DNA of 8,701 bases, from positions 1 to 8,701 of the forward strand of contig JALSPL010000424.1 in assembly GCA_026985975.1 (NCBI GenBank). Reading direction: 5' to 3'. Positions 1-6,154 of the stretch are shown in pieces. Position 1 is the first letter of the stretch. Every line of letters starts with the position of its first letter. Made by a program: the position numbers and the translations under genes. Source of the stretch: Anaerolineae bacterium (GTDB taxonomy: Bacteria > Chloroflexota > Anaerolineae > J102). The notes beneath the pieces were generated by a model. The model was not told the DNA's origin. It worked only from the letters and a program-made list of their open reading frames with translations, and made no database searches.

Positions 1-218
1 ACAGCGAACTGAGGGAAAAGTTTCAACATGCCGTCGTAATCATCGGCATTGAAGAAAATGGGCTTGAGCCGGGCGTCGCCGATGTCGTTCACCAACGCAG
101 TGACGGCCTCCAGATTGTAATCGGCCACCACGATCTCATCGAAATCGCTGTACGCGGCCAGGTCTCGGGTCGTTTCCTTGCAGACGGCGCCGGCGCCGCC
201 TAAAACAAGCGCTCGCAT
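1..218 (-). CDS. Saccharopine dehydrogenase family oxidoreductase, N-terminal part (runs off left edge)
   Basis: Reading leftward from ATG at 218-216 gives 72 codons without a stop up to the window edge, so only the N-terminus is visible. The protein opens with a Rossmann dinucleotide-binding fold: hydrophobic strand ALVL followed by the glycine loop GGAGAV (residues 7-12), then a second strand IVVAD ending in Asp33, the position that normally contacts the adenine ribose. The pattern is that of the NAD(P)-binding domain of saccharopine dehydrogenase/reductase-like proteins, which act on amino-acid adducts. The start is supported by an AGGAGGG ribosome-binding site at 226-232, seven bases upstream. 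The gene is divergent from the toxin-antitoxin unit (71 bp between starts). The exact substrate cannot be told from this fragment; lysine metabolism and polyamine-related reductases are both possible in this superfamily. Confidence 0.8.
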   Translation of the reverse strand, partial: MRALVLGGAGAVCKETTRDLAAYSDFDEIVVADYNLEAVTALVNDIGDARLKPIFFNADDYDGMLKLFPQFA

Positions 219-225
219 AAATTAG

Positions 226-232
226 CCCTCCT
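226..232 (-). promoter_or_regulatory. Ribosome-binding site of the saccharopine-dehydrogenase-like gene
   Basis: AGGAGGG on the minus strand, seven bases before the ATG at 218. It fixes the start codon of a gene that is otherwise only partly visible. Confidence 0.75.
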
Positions 233-241
233 GGAAAAAGG

Positions 242-270
242 TTGAGAGATGGGATGAATTCATGTATAAT
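242..270 (+). promoter_or_regulatory. Sigma-70-type promoter of the toxin-antitoxin operon
   Basis: TTGAGA (242-247, five of six consensus bases) and TATAAT (265-270, perfect) are separated by exactly 17 bp. The predicted transcription start is around 276-278, which leaves a very short leader of about 12-14 bases before the ATG at 290. The longer in-frame reading from TTG at 242 lies inside this promoter and therefore cannot be the translation start used from it. Confidence 0.72.
254..263. promoter_or_regulatory. Perfect 10-bp palindrome in the promoter spacer (candidate operator)
   Basis: ATGAATTCAT is a perfect inverted repeat lying wholly between the -35 and -10 boxes of the toxin-antitoxin promoter. 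Antitoxins of type II systems usually repress their own promoter from such a site. Assignment as an operator is inference from position and symmetry. Confidence 0.45.
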
Positions 271-280
271 AAGCTGGAGG

Positions 281-290
281 TTATCGATAA
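281..290. promoter_or_regulatory. Second perfect 10-bp palindrome between RBS and start codon
   Basis: TTATCGATAA is a perfect inverted repeat directly after the GGAGG ribosome-binding site (276-280), ending on the A of the start codon. Its centre is 27 bp from that of the palindrome at 254-263. It could be a second operator half of the autoregulated operon. Its sequence differs from the first palindrome, so the two need not bind the same protein. Confidence 0.35.
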
Positions 291-841
291 TGCATGAAAA
301 GAGAATAGATCTCAATCAGCAGTCATTCACCGTTATAGTCGAACCCGATGATGGCGGTTTTGTGGCCCATTGCCCCGAGTTGAAGGGCTGCTGGTCTCAG
401 GGTGAAACGCTGTATGAAACGCTTCGCAATGTGGCCGATGCGATTGCAGAGTGGTTGAACGTCAACGCCGAATATGATGTCAGGGCTGGCGCATCATCAG
501 TGCTGGCTGAACAAAAACCATCTTGGACAACAGCATCGCACGATCGCGTTGTAACACTCGAAACAAACGTCCCGGAGGATATTTACGCCACGCTTCGCGC
601 CCATGGGGTGGGACAGAAAACGCTGGCGAAACAATCGAAAAAACTGCTGGCGTTGGAATACTACCGGGATCGACTCTTGTCGCTGGGGCAAGCCGCCCGA
701 CTGGCGGGCATGTCTCACTGGGATTTCATCGATTTTCTGTCGGAACATCAGACGCCGGTGCTTGATTACAATGACGAAGAATTGTCCGAAGAAATTGCGG
801 CGGCGAAGCGGCTGAACCGTCAACTTGCAGAAAACCGATGA
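290..841 (+). CDS. Chimeric antitoxin: HicB-like domain fused to UPF0175 domain
   Basis: A 183-residue protein, about twice the usual size of either antitoxin family. Residues about 12-62 match the HicB-like fold: a strand FTVIVEP, an acidic turn DDGGFVAHCPEL, then KGCWSQGET and a helix reaching AIAEWL. A linker (about 63-88) leads into residues about 89-167, which look like a UPF0175 antitoxin: ALEYYRDRLLSLGQAARLAG, then MSHWDFIDFL and a C-terminal acidic stretch VLDYNDEEL. The LGQAARLAGMSHWDFIDFL segment (132-150) resembles a helix-turn-helix and is the probable DNA-binding part. The start at 290 is chosen because GGAGG sits nine bases upstream and the promoter overlaps any earlier start. 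The stop codon overlaps the toxin start (ATGA, 838-841). Expected role: bind and neutralise the adjacent DUF3368 toxin and repress the operon. No HicA is present in the window. The domain calls are by eye; the fusion itself is read directly from one uninterrupted frame. Confidence 0.82.
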   Translation: MHEKRIDLNQQSFTVIVEPDDGGFVAHCPELKGCWSQGETLYETLRNVADAIAEWLNVNAEYDVRAGASSVLAEQKPSWTTASHDRVVTLETNVPEDIYATLRAHGVGQKTLAKQSKKLLALEYYRDRLLSLGQAARLAGMSHWDFIDFLSEHQTPVLDYNDEELSEEIAAAKRLNRQLAENR

Positions 842-1338
842 AGAAGCTTATCGCTGTTTCAGACGCCACGCCGCTGATAGCGTTGTCAAAACTGGAAAAG
901 TTGTCCTGGCTTCGTGATATTTTTGGGGAAGTCATCATCCCCGAAGCTGTTTATGAAGAAATTGTGGTCAAAGGGCAAGGGCGAGCAGGATATGAAGAAA
1001 TCAAGACCTCTGGCTGGATCAGAACGATACCTGTTGCCGATAGAATTCGGACAAACTATCTACTGACGCAGCTCGATCCCGGCGAATCAGAAGCCATTGT
1101 TTTGGCCGAAGAACTCAACGCAGACTGGCTTCTTATGGATGAAATTCATGGTCGAGCGATTGCCCAGCGGCTGGGGCTCTCCATCGTGGGAACTGTTGGC
1201 ATTCTCGTTTTGGCCAAACAAAGGGGATGGATTCCGGAGGTGAGGGCCTTGTTGGACGCTCTGATTGAGCAGAATTTTTGGTTGAGCCAAGCAATGTATA
1301 AGGCTGTATTACGAGACGTGGGCGAATTAAAGGATTAG
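838..1338 (+). CDS. DUF3368 PIN-like toxin, probable ribonuclease
   Basis: A 166-residue protein of the DUF3368 family, a PIN-domain-like group that commonly pairs with UPF0175 antitoxins. The N-terminus VSDATPLIAL carries the first conserved acidic residue (Asp9). Further candidate metal ligands are Glu40/Glu41 in VYEEI, Glu83/Glu85 in DPGESEAIVLA and Asp101 in LLMDE, followed by the typical RLGLSIVGTVGIL segment. All acidic positions expected of a PIN nuclease appear present, so the toxin is probably active; RNA cleavage is inferred from the fold. The ATG overlaps the antitoxin stop by four bases and has no clear Shine-Dalgarno sequence of its own, so translation is likely coupled to the antitoxin. 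This is usual for toxin-antitoxin pairs and keeps toxin below antitoxin. The gene ends one base before the convergent lrp1 gene. Confidence 0.85.
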   Translation: MKKLIAVSDATPLIALSKLEKLSWLRDIFGEVIIPEAVYEEIVVKGQGRAGYEEIKTSGWIRTIPVADRIRTNYLLTQLDPGESEAIVLAEELNADWLLMDEIHGRAIAQRLGLSIVGTVGILVLAKQRGWIPEVRALLDALIEQNFWLSQAMYKAVLRDVGELKD

Positions 1339-1339
1339 C

Positions 1340-1843
1340 TTATTCGTTAGTGATATCGGGCCAGGAATAGATTTCCTTGACGATTTTGAGATACATGAAG
1401 GTCTCGGTTTCGCGAATGCCTGCGATAGCCCGCAAGCGATGGGTGAGAAAATCCAGCAGATGCTCATTATCCCGGAACACCACCTCAGCGAAGAGATCGT
1501 AAGCGCCCGCGGTCAGCACCAGATAGATCACCTCCTCCAGCGCTGCGATTTCATCGGCGACTTCCTGCAAACGAGAGCCCTCCACCTTGACGCCGATCAT
1601 GGCCATGGTGGAAAACCCCAGCAGCAGGGGATTGGTCACCGCCACCACCTGCAGCACGCCTTCTTTCACCAGACGCTGATACCGCTGCCGGATCATGCCG
1701 GTGGAAACGCCCAGGCGCTGGGCGATCTGGGCGAAGGGCGTGCGCCCGTCCCTCTTCAGCGTCTTGATGATCTCCAGATCGATGTCATCCAGCCTGATGG
1801 CGCCAAAGGAGCCGTTGTCTGTATTTCCGGAGGTGGTATTCAT
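1340..1843 (-). CDS. Lrp/AsnC family transcriptional regulator (lrp1)
   Basis: A 167-residue regulator of standard Lrp/AsnC size. After a short polar N-terminus, LDDIDLEIIKTLKRDGR opens the winged helix-turn-helix (about residues 18-65); the recognition helix is in VSTGMIRQRYQRL. The C-terminal part (about 75-155) is the RAM ligand-binding and oligomerisation domain, with the hallmark LTAGAYDLFAEVVFRD and TFMYLKIVKE segments. It aligns without gaps to the second Lrp protein at the head of the pot operon, with an estimated third or more of residues identical, so the two are paralogues. ATG at 1843 has a weak AGGAT nine bases upstream (1853-1857). It has its own promoter (1893-1921) and is separated from the pot operon by a terminator, so it is a separate transcription unit. 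Ligand unknown; amino acids are usual for this family. Confidence 0.9.
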   Translation of the reverse strand: MNTTSGNTDNGSFGAIRLDDIDLEIIKTLKRDGRTPFAQIAQRLGVSTGMIRQRYQRLVKEGVLQVVAVTNPLLLGFSTMAMIGVKVEGSRLQEVADEIAALEEVIYLVLTAGAYDLFAEVVFRDNEHLLDFLTHRLRAIAGIRETETFMYLKIVKEIYSWPDITNE

Positions 1844-1892
1844 GTCGTCACTATCCTATTACAGCAATGCAATAACTTCATCATTGGCGAGT

Positions 1893-1921
1893 ATTCTATC
1901 ACGAATTTACACAATAATCAA
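1893..1921 (-). promoter_or_regulatory. Promoter of lrp1, extended -10 type
   Basis: On the minus strand TTGATT (1916-1921) and TAGAAT (1893-1898) are spaced by 17 bp, and TGA immediately precedes the -10 box, giving the extended TGN motif. The predicted start is near 1886, with a leader of about 42 bases. The spacer contains the heptamer CGAATTT (plus strand 1902-1908), which recurs at the same offset in the lrp2 promoter. Confidence 0.6.
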
Positions 1922-1925
1922 CTCC

Positions 1926-1938
1926 AATATAACATATT
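1926..1938. promoter_or_regulatory. Inverted repeat upstream of the lrp1 -35 box
   Basis: AATAT-AAC-ATATT is a perfect 5-bp inverted repeat with a 3-bp centre, five bases upstream of the lrp1 -35 box. AT-rich symmetric sites are typical of Lrp-family binding, and autoregulation is common in the family, but so short an AT-rich repeat can arise by chance. Confidence 0.3.
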
Positions 1939-1984
1939 TTCACTACCTTGCCGATTTTTTTACCAATCGCGCACAGAGCACAAT

Positions 1985-2012
1985 AAAAAACCGGAGGGAA
2001 ATTCCCCTCCGG
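1985..2012 (-). terminator. Rho-independent terminator of the pot operon
   Basis: A perfect 8-bp stem CCGGAGGG/CCCTCCGG (1991-1998 with 2005-2012) with a 6-base loop is followed on the minus strand by six T residues (1985-1990). It lies 32 bases after the potD stop codon and closes the operon, insulating lrp1. On the plus strand there is no T-run after the stem, so it works in one direction only. Confidence 0.9.
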
Positions 2013-2043
2013 CTTGAAACGAAGTAGCGTAACTTGACGGGAC

Positions 2044-3228
2044 TTACTGTGCAGACTTGACCTCGTCCCACAGGCGCTGATACACGCTCTCGAATTCGCC
2101 CAGGGGCTTGATGAAGTGCAGCTTGGCCCGGATTTCGGGGGGCGGGAAGACCAGGGGATTATCTTTGTATTCAGGATCGGCGATCTCGAGGGACGCCTTG
2201 TTGGGGGTGGCGTAGTAGTTGTACTCGCCCAACATGTCGCCCACCTTGGGATCCAGAACGAAGTTGATGTACATCTCGGCCGCCAGTTTCTGTTCGGGCG
2301 TGACATTGGCGGGGATGCACATATTGTCGATCCAGATGGTGCCGCCCTCTTCGGGGATGTAGTAATCGATGTTCTCATACTCATCCGCTGCCTGCAGGAA
2401 GTCGCCATTCCAGCCATGGGCCAACAGATTCTCACCGGAGCCAACGAGGTCCTCATAATTGTCGTTGTCATAGCCGGATACGCCCTTCTTGGCTTTGATA
2501 AGAAGATTCTTGGCTTCTTCCAGTTGCGCCTCATCCTGGGTGTTATTGTCGTAGCCCAGATAGATGAGGGCGGCGGAGAAGACTTCGCGCACGTCATCAA
2601 GCAGCGTCATGCGCCCGAACCAGGGATCGTCCTCCTTGGCTTCGAAAATGCCCTTCCAGCTCTTGGGGGGATTTTCCAGCAGCTCGGTGTTGTAGCCGAT
2701 GCCGGTGGTGCCCCACAGGTAGGGGACGCAGTACTTGTTGCCCGGATCGTAGTAGAGCTTGGTGAATTCGGGGTCCAGATTCTTGAGATTGGGGATGTTG
2801 TCGTGATCCAGCTCCGCCAACATGCCTTCTTCGATCATAATGGCCACGGTGTAGTCGGAGGGCACAATGACGGAATAGCCGGTGGCGCCGCCCTGCAGCT
2901 TGGCCAGCAAATCCTCGTTGCTGGAGAAATTGTCCTCGCCGATCTTGATGCCGGTCTGCTCGGTGAACATGCCATACATCTCAGGATCAACGTAGTCGGA
3001 CCAATTGTAAACCACGATTTCGTCTGCGGGCTTGACGCCTTCTTCTTTGGGCGCCTCGGTGGGCTTGGCTTCTTCCTTGGGGGCTTCAGTGGCTTGAGGA
3101 GCCTCGGTGGCCGCAGGTTTTTCCGCAGGCTTGGGCGCTTCGGTGGCTTTCGCACCGCCGCACGCGGCCAGCGCCATCGTTGCGATAAGCAAAATGGCAA
3201 TCAGGGCGAATAAGTGTTTGCGTTGCAT
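2044..3228 (-). CDS. potD: Polyamine (spermidine/putrescine) ABC transporter substrate-binding lipoprotein
   Basis: A 394-residue PotD-like protein. Residues 1-23 are a lipoprotein signal: basic QRKH, hydrophobic core, lipobox LAAC with Cys23 as the lipidated residue, as expected for a binding protein anchored outside the membrane. Residues 26-68 form a low-complexity linker with four TEAP units, a style common in Chloroflexota. The mature domain starts at EIVVYNWSDYVDP (Trp76 and Tyr79 match the aromatic polyamine-contacting positions of PotD), followed by FSSNEDLLAKL, YSVIVPSDYTV, WNGDF and GGTIWIDNMCIPAN with Trp299 and Asp301, the equivalents of the PotD Trp/Asp pair that binds the amine. 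These residues support a polyamine ligand, though which one is not decided. The start is set by AAGGAGG at 3237-3243, the best ribosome-binding site of the operon. Last gene of the lrp2-potABCD operon, 68 bp after potC. Confidence 0.93.
   Translation of the reverse strand: MQRKHLFALIAILLIATMALAACGGAKATEAPKPAEKPAATEAPQATEAPKEEAKPTEAPKEEGVKPADEIVVYNWSDYVDPEMYGMFTEQTGIKIGEDNFSSNEDLLAKLQGGATGYSVIVPSDYTVAIMIEEGMLAELDHDNIPNLKNLDPEFTKLYYDPGNKYCVPYLWGTTGIGYNTELLENPPKSWKGIFEAKEDDPWFGRMTLLDDVREVFSAALIYLGYDNNTQDEAQLEEAKNLLIKAKKGVSGYDNDNYEDLVGSGENLLAHGWNGDFLQAADEYENIDYYIPEEGGTIWIDNMCIPANVTPEQKLAAEMYINFVLDPKVGDMLGEYNYYATPNKASLEIADPEYKDNPLVFPPPEIRAKLHFIKPLGEFESVYQRLWDEVKSAQ
3049..3144 (-). repeat. Low-complexity TEAP-repeat linker inside potD
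   Basis: Residues 29-60 of PotD hold four TEAP units (residues 29-32, 41-44, 47-50, 57-60) separated by Lys/Glu/Pro/Ala-rich spacers. The DNA repeats variants of a short GC-rich unit and could vary in copy number. It tethers the binding domain to its lipid anchor. Confidence 0.75.
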
Positions 3229-3236
3229 GAAGTTTT

Positions 3237-3243
3237 CCTCCTT
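3237..3243 (-). promoter_or_regulatory. Strong ribosome-binding site of potD
   Basis: AAGGAGG on the minus strand, eight bases before the potD ATG. It is stronger than the sites of potB and potC, which fits the need for more binding protein than permease. The 68-bp potC-potD gap (3229-3296) shows no hairpin that would act as an attenuator and no convincing promoter. Confidence 0.7.
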
Positions 3244-3296
3244 AATTGAGTGAGAGAAGATGAAGAGTGGGTGCGAGTATTCTGGAGTCGGTAATG

Positions 3297-4187
3297 CTAG
3301 AATCCCATCTGCACCGAGTCGCCGTCGCCGCTGCGACGACTGAGTAAGATGGAGATAACCACCAGCGTCAACGAGACGGCCAGCATCAGAGTGGAGACGG
3401 CGTTGATCTTGGGGGTGACGCCCTTCTTGATCATGCCAAAGACTCGAACGGGCAGAGTGTTGAAACCGGCGCCGCTGGTGAAGAAGGTGATGACGAAGTC
3501 ATCCAGCGACAGGGTGAAGGCCAGCAAGGCGCCGCCCACGATGCCCGGCATCAGCATGGGCAGGGTGACGCGACGGAAGGTCTGCCAGGCGTTGGCGTAA
3601 AGGTCGCTGGCGGCCTCCTCCAGAGTGCGGTCCATCTGCGCCAGCCTGGCCCGCACCACAATGGCCACGAACGACGTGTTGAAGGCCACATGGCCGATGA
3701 TGACCGAGTAGGGCACAGCCAGCCGGGCGCCAAAGAAGTTCACCTTCCAGGGCGTAAAACCGATGCCCGACATATTGAAAAAGAGCAGCAGCATGATGGC
3801 CATGGCGATGTCGGGGATGATGACGGGCAGGTAGAACATGGAATCCACCGCGGTCTTGCCCCGAAAGCGATAGCGCTCCAGGCCCAATGCGGCCAATGTG
3901 CCCAAAACCGTAGAGATGATGGTGGAGACAATGGCCAGAAAGAGGCTATTCCAGATGGAGAGCAGGATCTGGCCGTCCTTGAACATCTTGCCGTACCAAT
4001 CAAAGGTGAAACCCGCCCATTTGCTGACAGAACGGGCGTCATTGAAGGAAAAGATGACGAGAATAAGGATAGGCAGGTAGAGAAACGCGAAGGCCAGGAT
4101 ACCATAAGTGGTCAGACTCCAGCCCCCCATCTTCGACTTGATCTGCTGCCATCGGTCGTTGGATTGGAATCGTGCGGGGACGCTCAT
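3297..4187 (-). CDS. potC: Polyamine ABC transporter permease PotC
   Basis: A 296-residue inner-membrane permease of the PotC type. A short cytoplasmic N-terminus precedes the first membrane segment (about residues 25-48, ending VIFSFND); the typical PotC features YLPVIIPDIAMAI (119-131), the EAA loop EEAASDLYANAWQTFRRV (190-207, with LPMLMPG after it) and SLDDFVITFF (227-236) are present. The EAA loop docks on the PotA ATPase. ATG at 4187 is chosen because it has GGAGA seven bases upstream and overlaps the potB stop by four bases (ATGA, 4184-4187). The open frame extends further upstream, to 4448, but that part lies wholly within potB and lacks permease features. No missing motifs or frameshifts were seen. 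Confidence 0.93.
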   Translation of the reverse strand: MSVPARFQSNDRWQQIKSKMGGWSLTTYGILAFAFLYLPILILVIFSFNDARSVSKWAGFTFDWYGKMFKDGQILLSIWNSLFLAIVSTIISTVLGTLAALGLERYRFRGKTAVDSMFYLPVIIPDIAMAIMLLLFFNMSGIGFTPWKVNFFGARLAVPYSVIIGHVAFNTSFVAIVVRARLAQMDRTLEEAASDLYANAWQTFRRVTLPMLMPGIVGGALLAFTLSLDDFVITFFTSGAGFNTLPVRVFGMIKKGVTPKINAVSTLMLAVSLTLVVISILLSRRSGDGDSVQMGF

Positions 4188-5047
4188 AGTGAACTCTCCG
4201 ATTTCTTGGTCCAGCGGAAGTAGATGAGGGTGGCGGCGAGCATGGCAATCATCATCACCATAGAGAGGGCCGAGCCAAAGGGCCAATCGTGCGCGCCCAG
4301 GAACTGATTGCTGATGATGTTGCCGATCATCAATGACTTGCCGCCGCCCAGGATGGCGGGCGTGACGAATGCGCCCAGGGAGGGAATAAAGACCAGCATG
4401 GAGCCAGCCACCACGCCCGGCAGCGAAAGGGGCCAGGTCACCCGCCAAAAAGCCTTGCCGCTGGACGCGTACAGATCGCGGGCCGCCTCCAGCAAGCTCT
4501 CATCCAGCCGCTCCAGCGCCGCGTAAATGGGCAGCACCATCACCGGCAGCCAGCCATACACCAACCCCAGAATGATGGCGAAATCATTGCCATAAAGAGG
4601 CAGCGGTTTGGAAAGCAGCCCCCAATTCATCAGGGTGACGTTGATGAGCCCGGTGTGCGTGCGCAGCAAGGTCAGCCAGGCGTAGGTGCGGATGAGAAAA
4701 TTGGTCCAGAAAGGGATCATCAAGGCGAAAAGCAGGGCGCCGCGACGATTGGGCGGACTTTTGGCGATGAAATAAGCCAGGGGATATCCCAACCCCAGGG
4801 TGATGAGGGTGGTGACAATGGCGATATAAAAAGAGCGAAGGAAGGTCTTGAAATAGAGGGGATCGAACACCCGGCGGATGTTGTCCAGGGTGAAAACCCA
4901 CTCGACGCCGCCGTATTTGCCCCGTTCCAGAAAACTGTAAACGAAGACGATGAGCAGGGGAGCCATGAAAAAGATCAGCAGGAAGATCACCGGGATCGCC
5001 AGGATCAACCATGCTTGCAACTCGGGATGTCGGCGTAATCGTTCCAT
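4184..5047 (-). CDS. potB: Polyamine ABC transporter permease PotB
   Basis: A 287-residue permease with six predicted membrane segments, the first at about residues 13-39. Hallmarks of PotB are visible: IPFWTNFLIRTYAWL (111-125), a periplasmic stretch with GLINVTLMNWGLL, and the EAA loop EAARDLYASSGKAFWRV (187-203) followed by PLSLPG, where the ATPase docks. It pairs with PotC to form the translocation pore. ATG at 5047 has AAGGAG six bases upstream and lies three bases after the potA stop; the stop overlaps potC by four bases. This tight packing implies one polycistronic message and coupled translation of the two permeases. Confidence 0.93.
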   Translation of the reverse strand: MERLRRHPELQAWLILAIPVIFLLIFFMAPLLIVFVYSFLERGKYGGVEWVFTLDNIRRVFDPLYFKTFLRSFYIAIVTTLITLGLGYPLAYFIAKSPPNRRGALLFALMIPFWTNFLIRTYAWLTLLRTHTGLINVTLMNWGLLSKPLPLYGNDFAIILGLVYGWLPVMVLPIYAALERLDESLLEAARDLYASSGKAFWRVTWPLSLPGVVAGSMLVFIPSLGAFVTPAILGGGKSLMIGNIISNQFLGAHDWPFGSALSMVMMIAMLAATLIYFRWTKKSESSL

Positions 5048-5050
5048 GGC

Positions 5051-6154
5051 CTACTCCTTGAGAATGCGGGCGTGAGCGGCGTTCCAGGTGACGATGGCGT
5101 CCTCGCCGATTTCCCAGGGCTCCTCACCGATGTAGATGTTTTGCAGACGCACCACCACTTCGGTGCCGTCGCCCAGCGCAACCGTGTGGCGGGTGTCGGT
5201 GCCCACATAAACCAACTGCGTCACCTTGCCATTGACAAGCGCCGTATCTTTGGAGGGATTGGATGGCTTTTCATTCAACTCCAGCAAATCCATCTTTTCG
5301 GGACGGATGGAAAGAACGGCGCGATCGCCCACAGAAAGGCCTTCCTCCACCCAACCGGCGGTGACTTTCTCGCCCGAGCCCAACTCCACCACGATTTCGG
5401 GCGCCAGGCTGACCACTTTCACGGGGATGAAGTTGGTTTCGCCGATGAAATCGGCCACAAAGCGATCGGCGGGATGCTCGTAGATGGTCTCGGGATCGCC
5501 CACCTGATGCACAACGCCATTGTTCATCACGGCGATGCGATCCGACATGGTCAGGGCTTCCTCCTGGTCGTGGGTCACATAGATGAAGGTGATGCCCACA
5601 TCTTCCTGCAGGGCCTTGAGCTCGATCTGCATGGCCTTGCGCAGCTTCAGGTCCAGCGCGCCCAACGGCTCATCCAAAAGCAGCACTTCGGGGCGATTGA
5701 CCAGCGCCCGGGCCAGGGCGATGCGTTGCTGCTGCCCGCCCGAAAGCTGCTTGGGCTTGCGATTGGCCATCTGCCCGAGCCGCACCATGTCCAGCACCTC
5801 GGCCACCCGGCGCTTGACCTCATCCTTGGGCGTTTTTCTCATTTCCATCCCGAAGGCGATATTCTCGGCCACGGTCATGTGCGGAAAAAGCGCATAGTTT
5901 TGAAAGACGGTGTTGACCGGACGTTTGTTGGCGGGCCGGTAGCCCTGTCGGTCTCCCTGAATGTAAATCGCTCCCGATGTCGGCATCTCGAAACCCGCAA
6001 TCATGCGCAGCGTGGTCGTCTTGCCGCAGCCGCTGGGCCCGAGCAACGAGAAAAACTCCCCATCACGAATTTGCAGGGAGACGTGATTGACGGCCACGAC
6101 ATTCCCGAATTGCTTGACGACATCCTGGAGTTCGACGGCGTAAGTCTCTGTCAT
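5051..6154 (-). CDS. potA: Polyamine ABC transporter ATP-binding protein PotA
   Basis: A 367-residue ABC ATPase with every catalytic motif intact: aromatic A-loop Phe16, Walker A GPSGCGKT (39-46), Q-loop Gln85 in VNTVFQNYALFPH, signature LSGGQQQR (137-144), Walker B VLLLDEP (157-163), D-loop GALD and switch His195 in VTHDQEEA. The C-terminal third (about 240-367) is the regulatory OB-fold/TOBE domain of the PotA/CysA type (FIGETNFIPV, SIRPEKMDLL, VYVGTDTRHTV). The VNTVFQNYALFPH wording is characteristic of polyamine importers. The start at 6154 has GGAGGA six bases upstream (6161-6166) and overlaps the stop of lrp2 (ATGA, 6151-6154); the open frame beyond it is only the shadow of lrp2. It energises PotB/PotC on the cytoplasmic face. 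Confidence 0.95.
   Translation of the reverse strand: MTETYAVELQDVVKQFGNVVAVNHVSLQIRDGEFFSLLGPSGCGKTTTLRMIAGFEMPTSGAIYIQGDRQGYRPANKRPVNTVFQNYALFPHMTVAENIAFGMEMRKTPKDEVKRRVAEVLDMVRLGQMANRKPKQLSGGQQQRIALARALVNRPEVLLLDEPLGALDLKLRKAMQIELKALQEDVGITFIYVTHDQEEALTMSDRIAVMNNGVVHQVGDPETIYEHPADRFVADFIGETNFIPVKVVSLAPEIVVELGSGEKVTAGWVEEGLSVGDRAVLSIRPEKMDLLELNEKPSNPSKDTALVNGKVTQLVYVGTDTRHTVALGDGTEVVVRLQNIYIGEEPWEIGEDAIVTWNAAHARILKE

Noticed and set aside
242..289. N-terminal extension of the antitoxin from TTG at 242
   Set aside because: The first bases are the -35 box of a strong promoter whose transcript would start after them. ATG at 290 has a GGAGG at the right distance, and the added residues do not resemble the HicB family.
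242..300. Bidirectional promoter serving the minus-strand saccharopine-dehydrogenase-like gene
   Set aside because: AT-rich -10-like bases (TATTAT) exist on the minus strand at 266-271, but no acceptable -35 box lies at 16-18 bp, so I could not support a promoter call.
2116..3213. Long open frame on the plus strand opposite potD
   Set aside because: It is a 365-residue antisense shadow with a repetitive Gly/Leu/Val-rich translation and no family features, opposite a well-supported PotD. The same holds for the long frame opposite potA (5072-6181).
4188..4448. Upstream extension of potC in the same frame
   Set aside because: It lies entirely inside potB in another frame, and the encoded residues are not permease-like. 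The ATGA overlap and GGAGA site point to 4187.
6062..6076. CGAATTT with a partial palindrome inside potA, resembling the lrp2 operators
   Set aside because: The right arm lacks one base of the consensus and it lies within codons for the strongly conserved LQIRDGE segment, so chance similarity is more likely than an operator.
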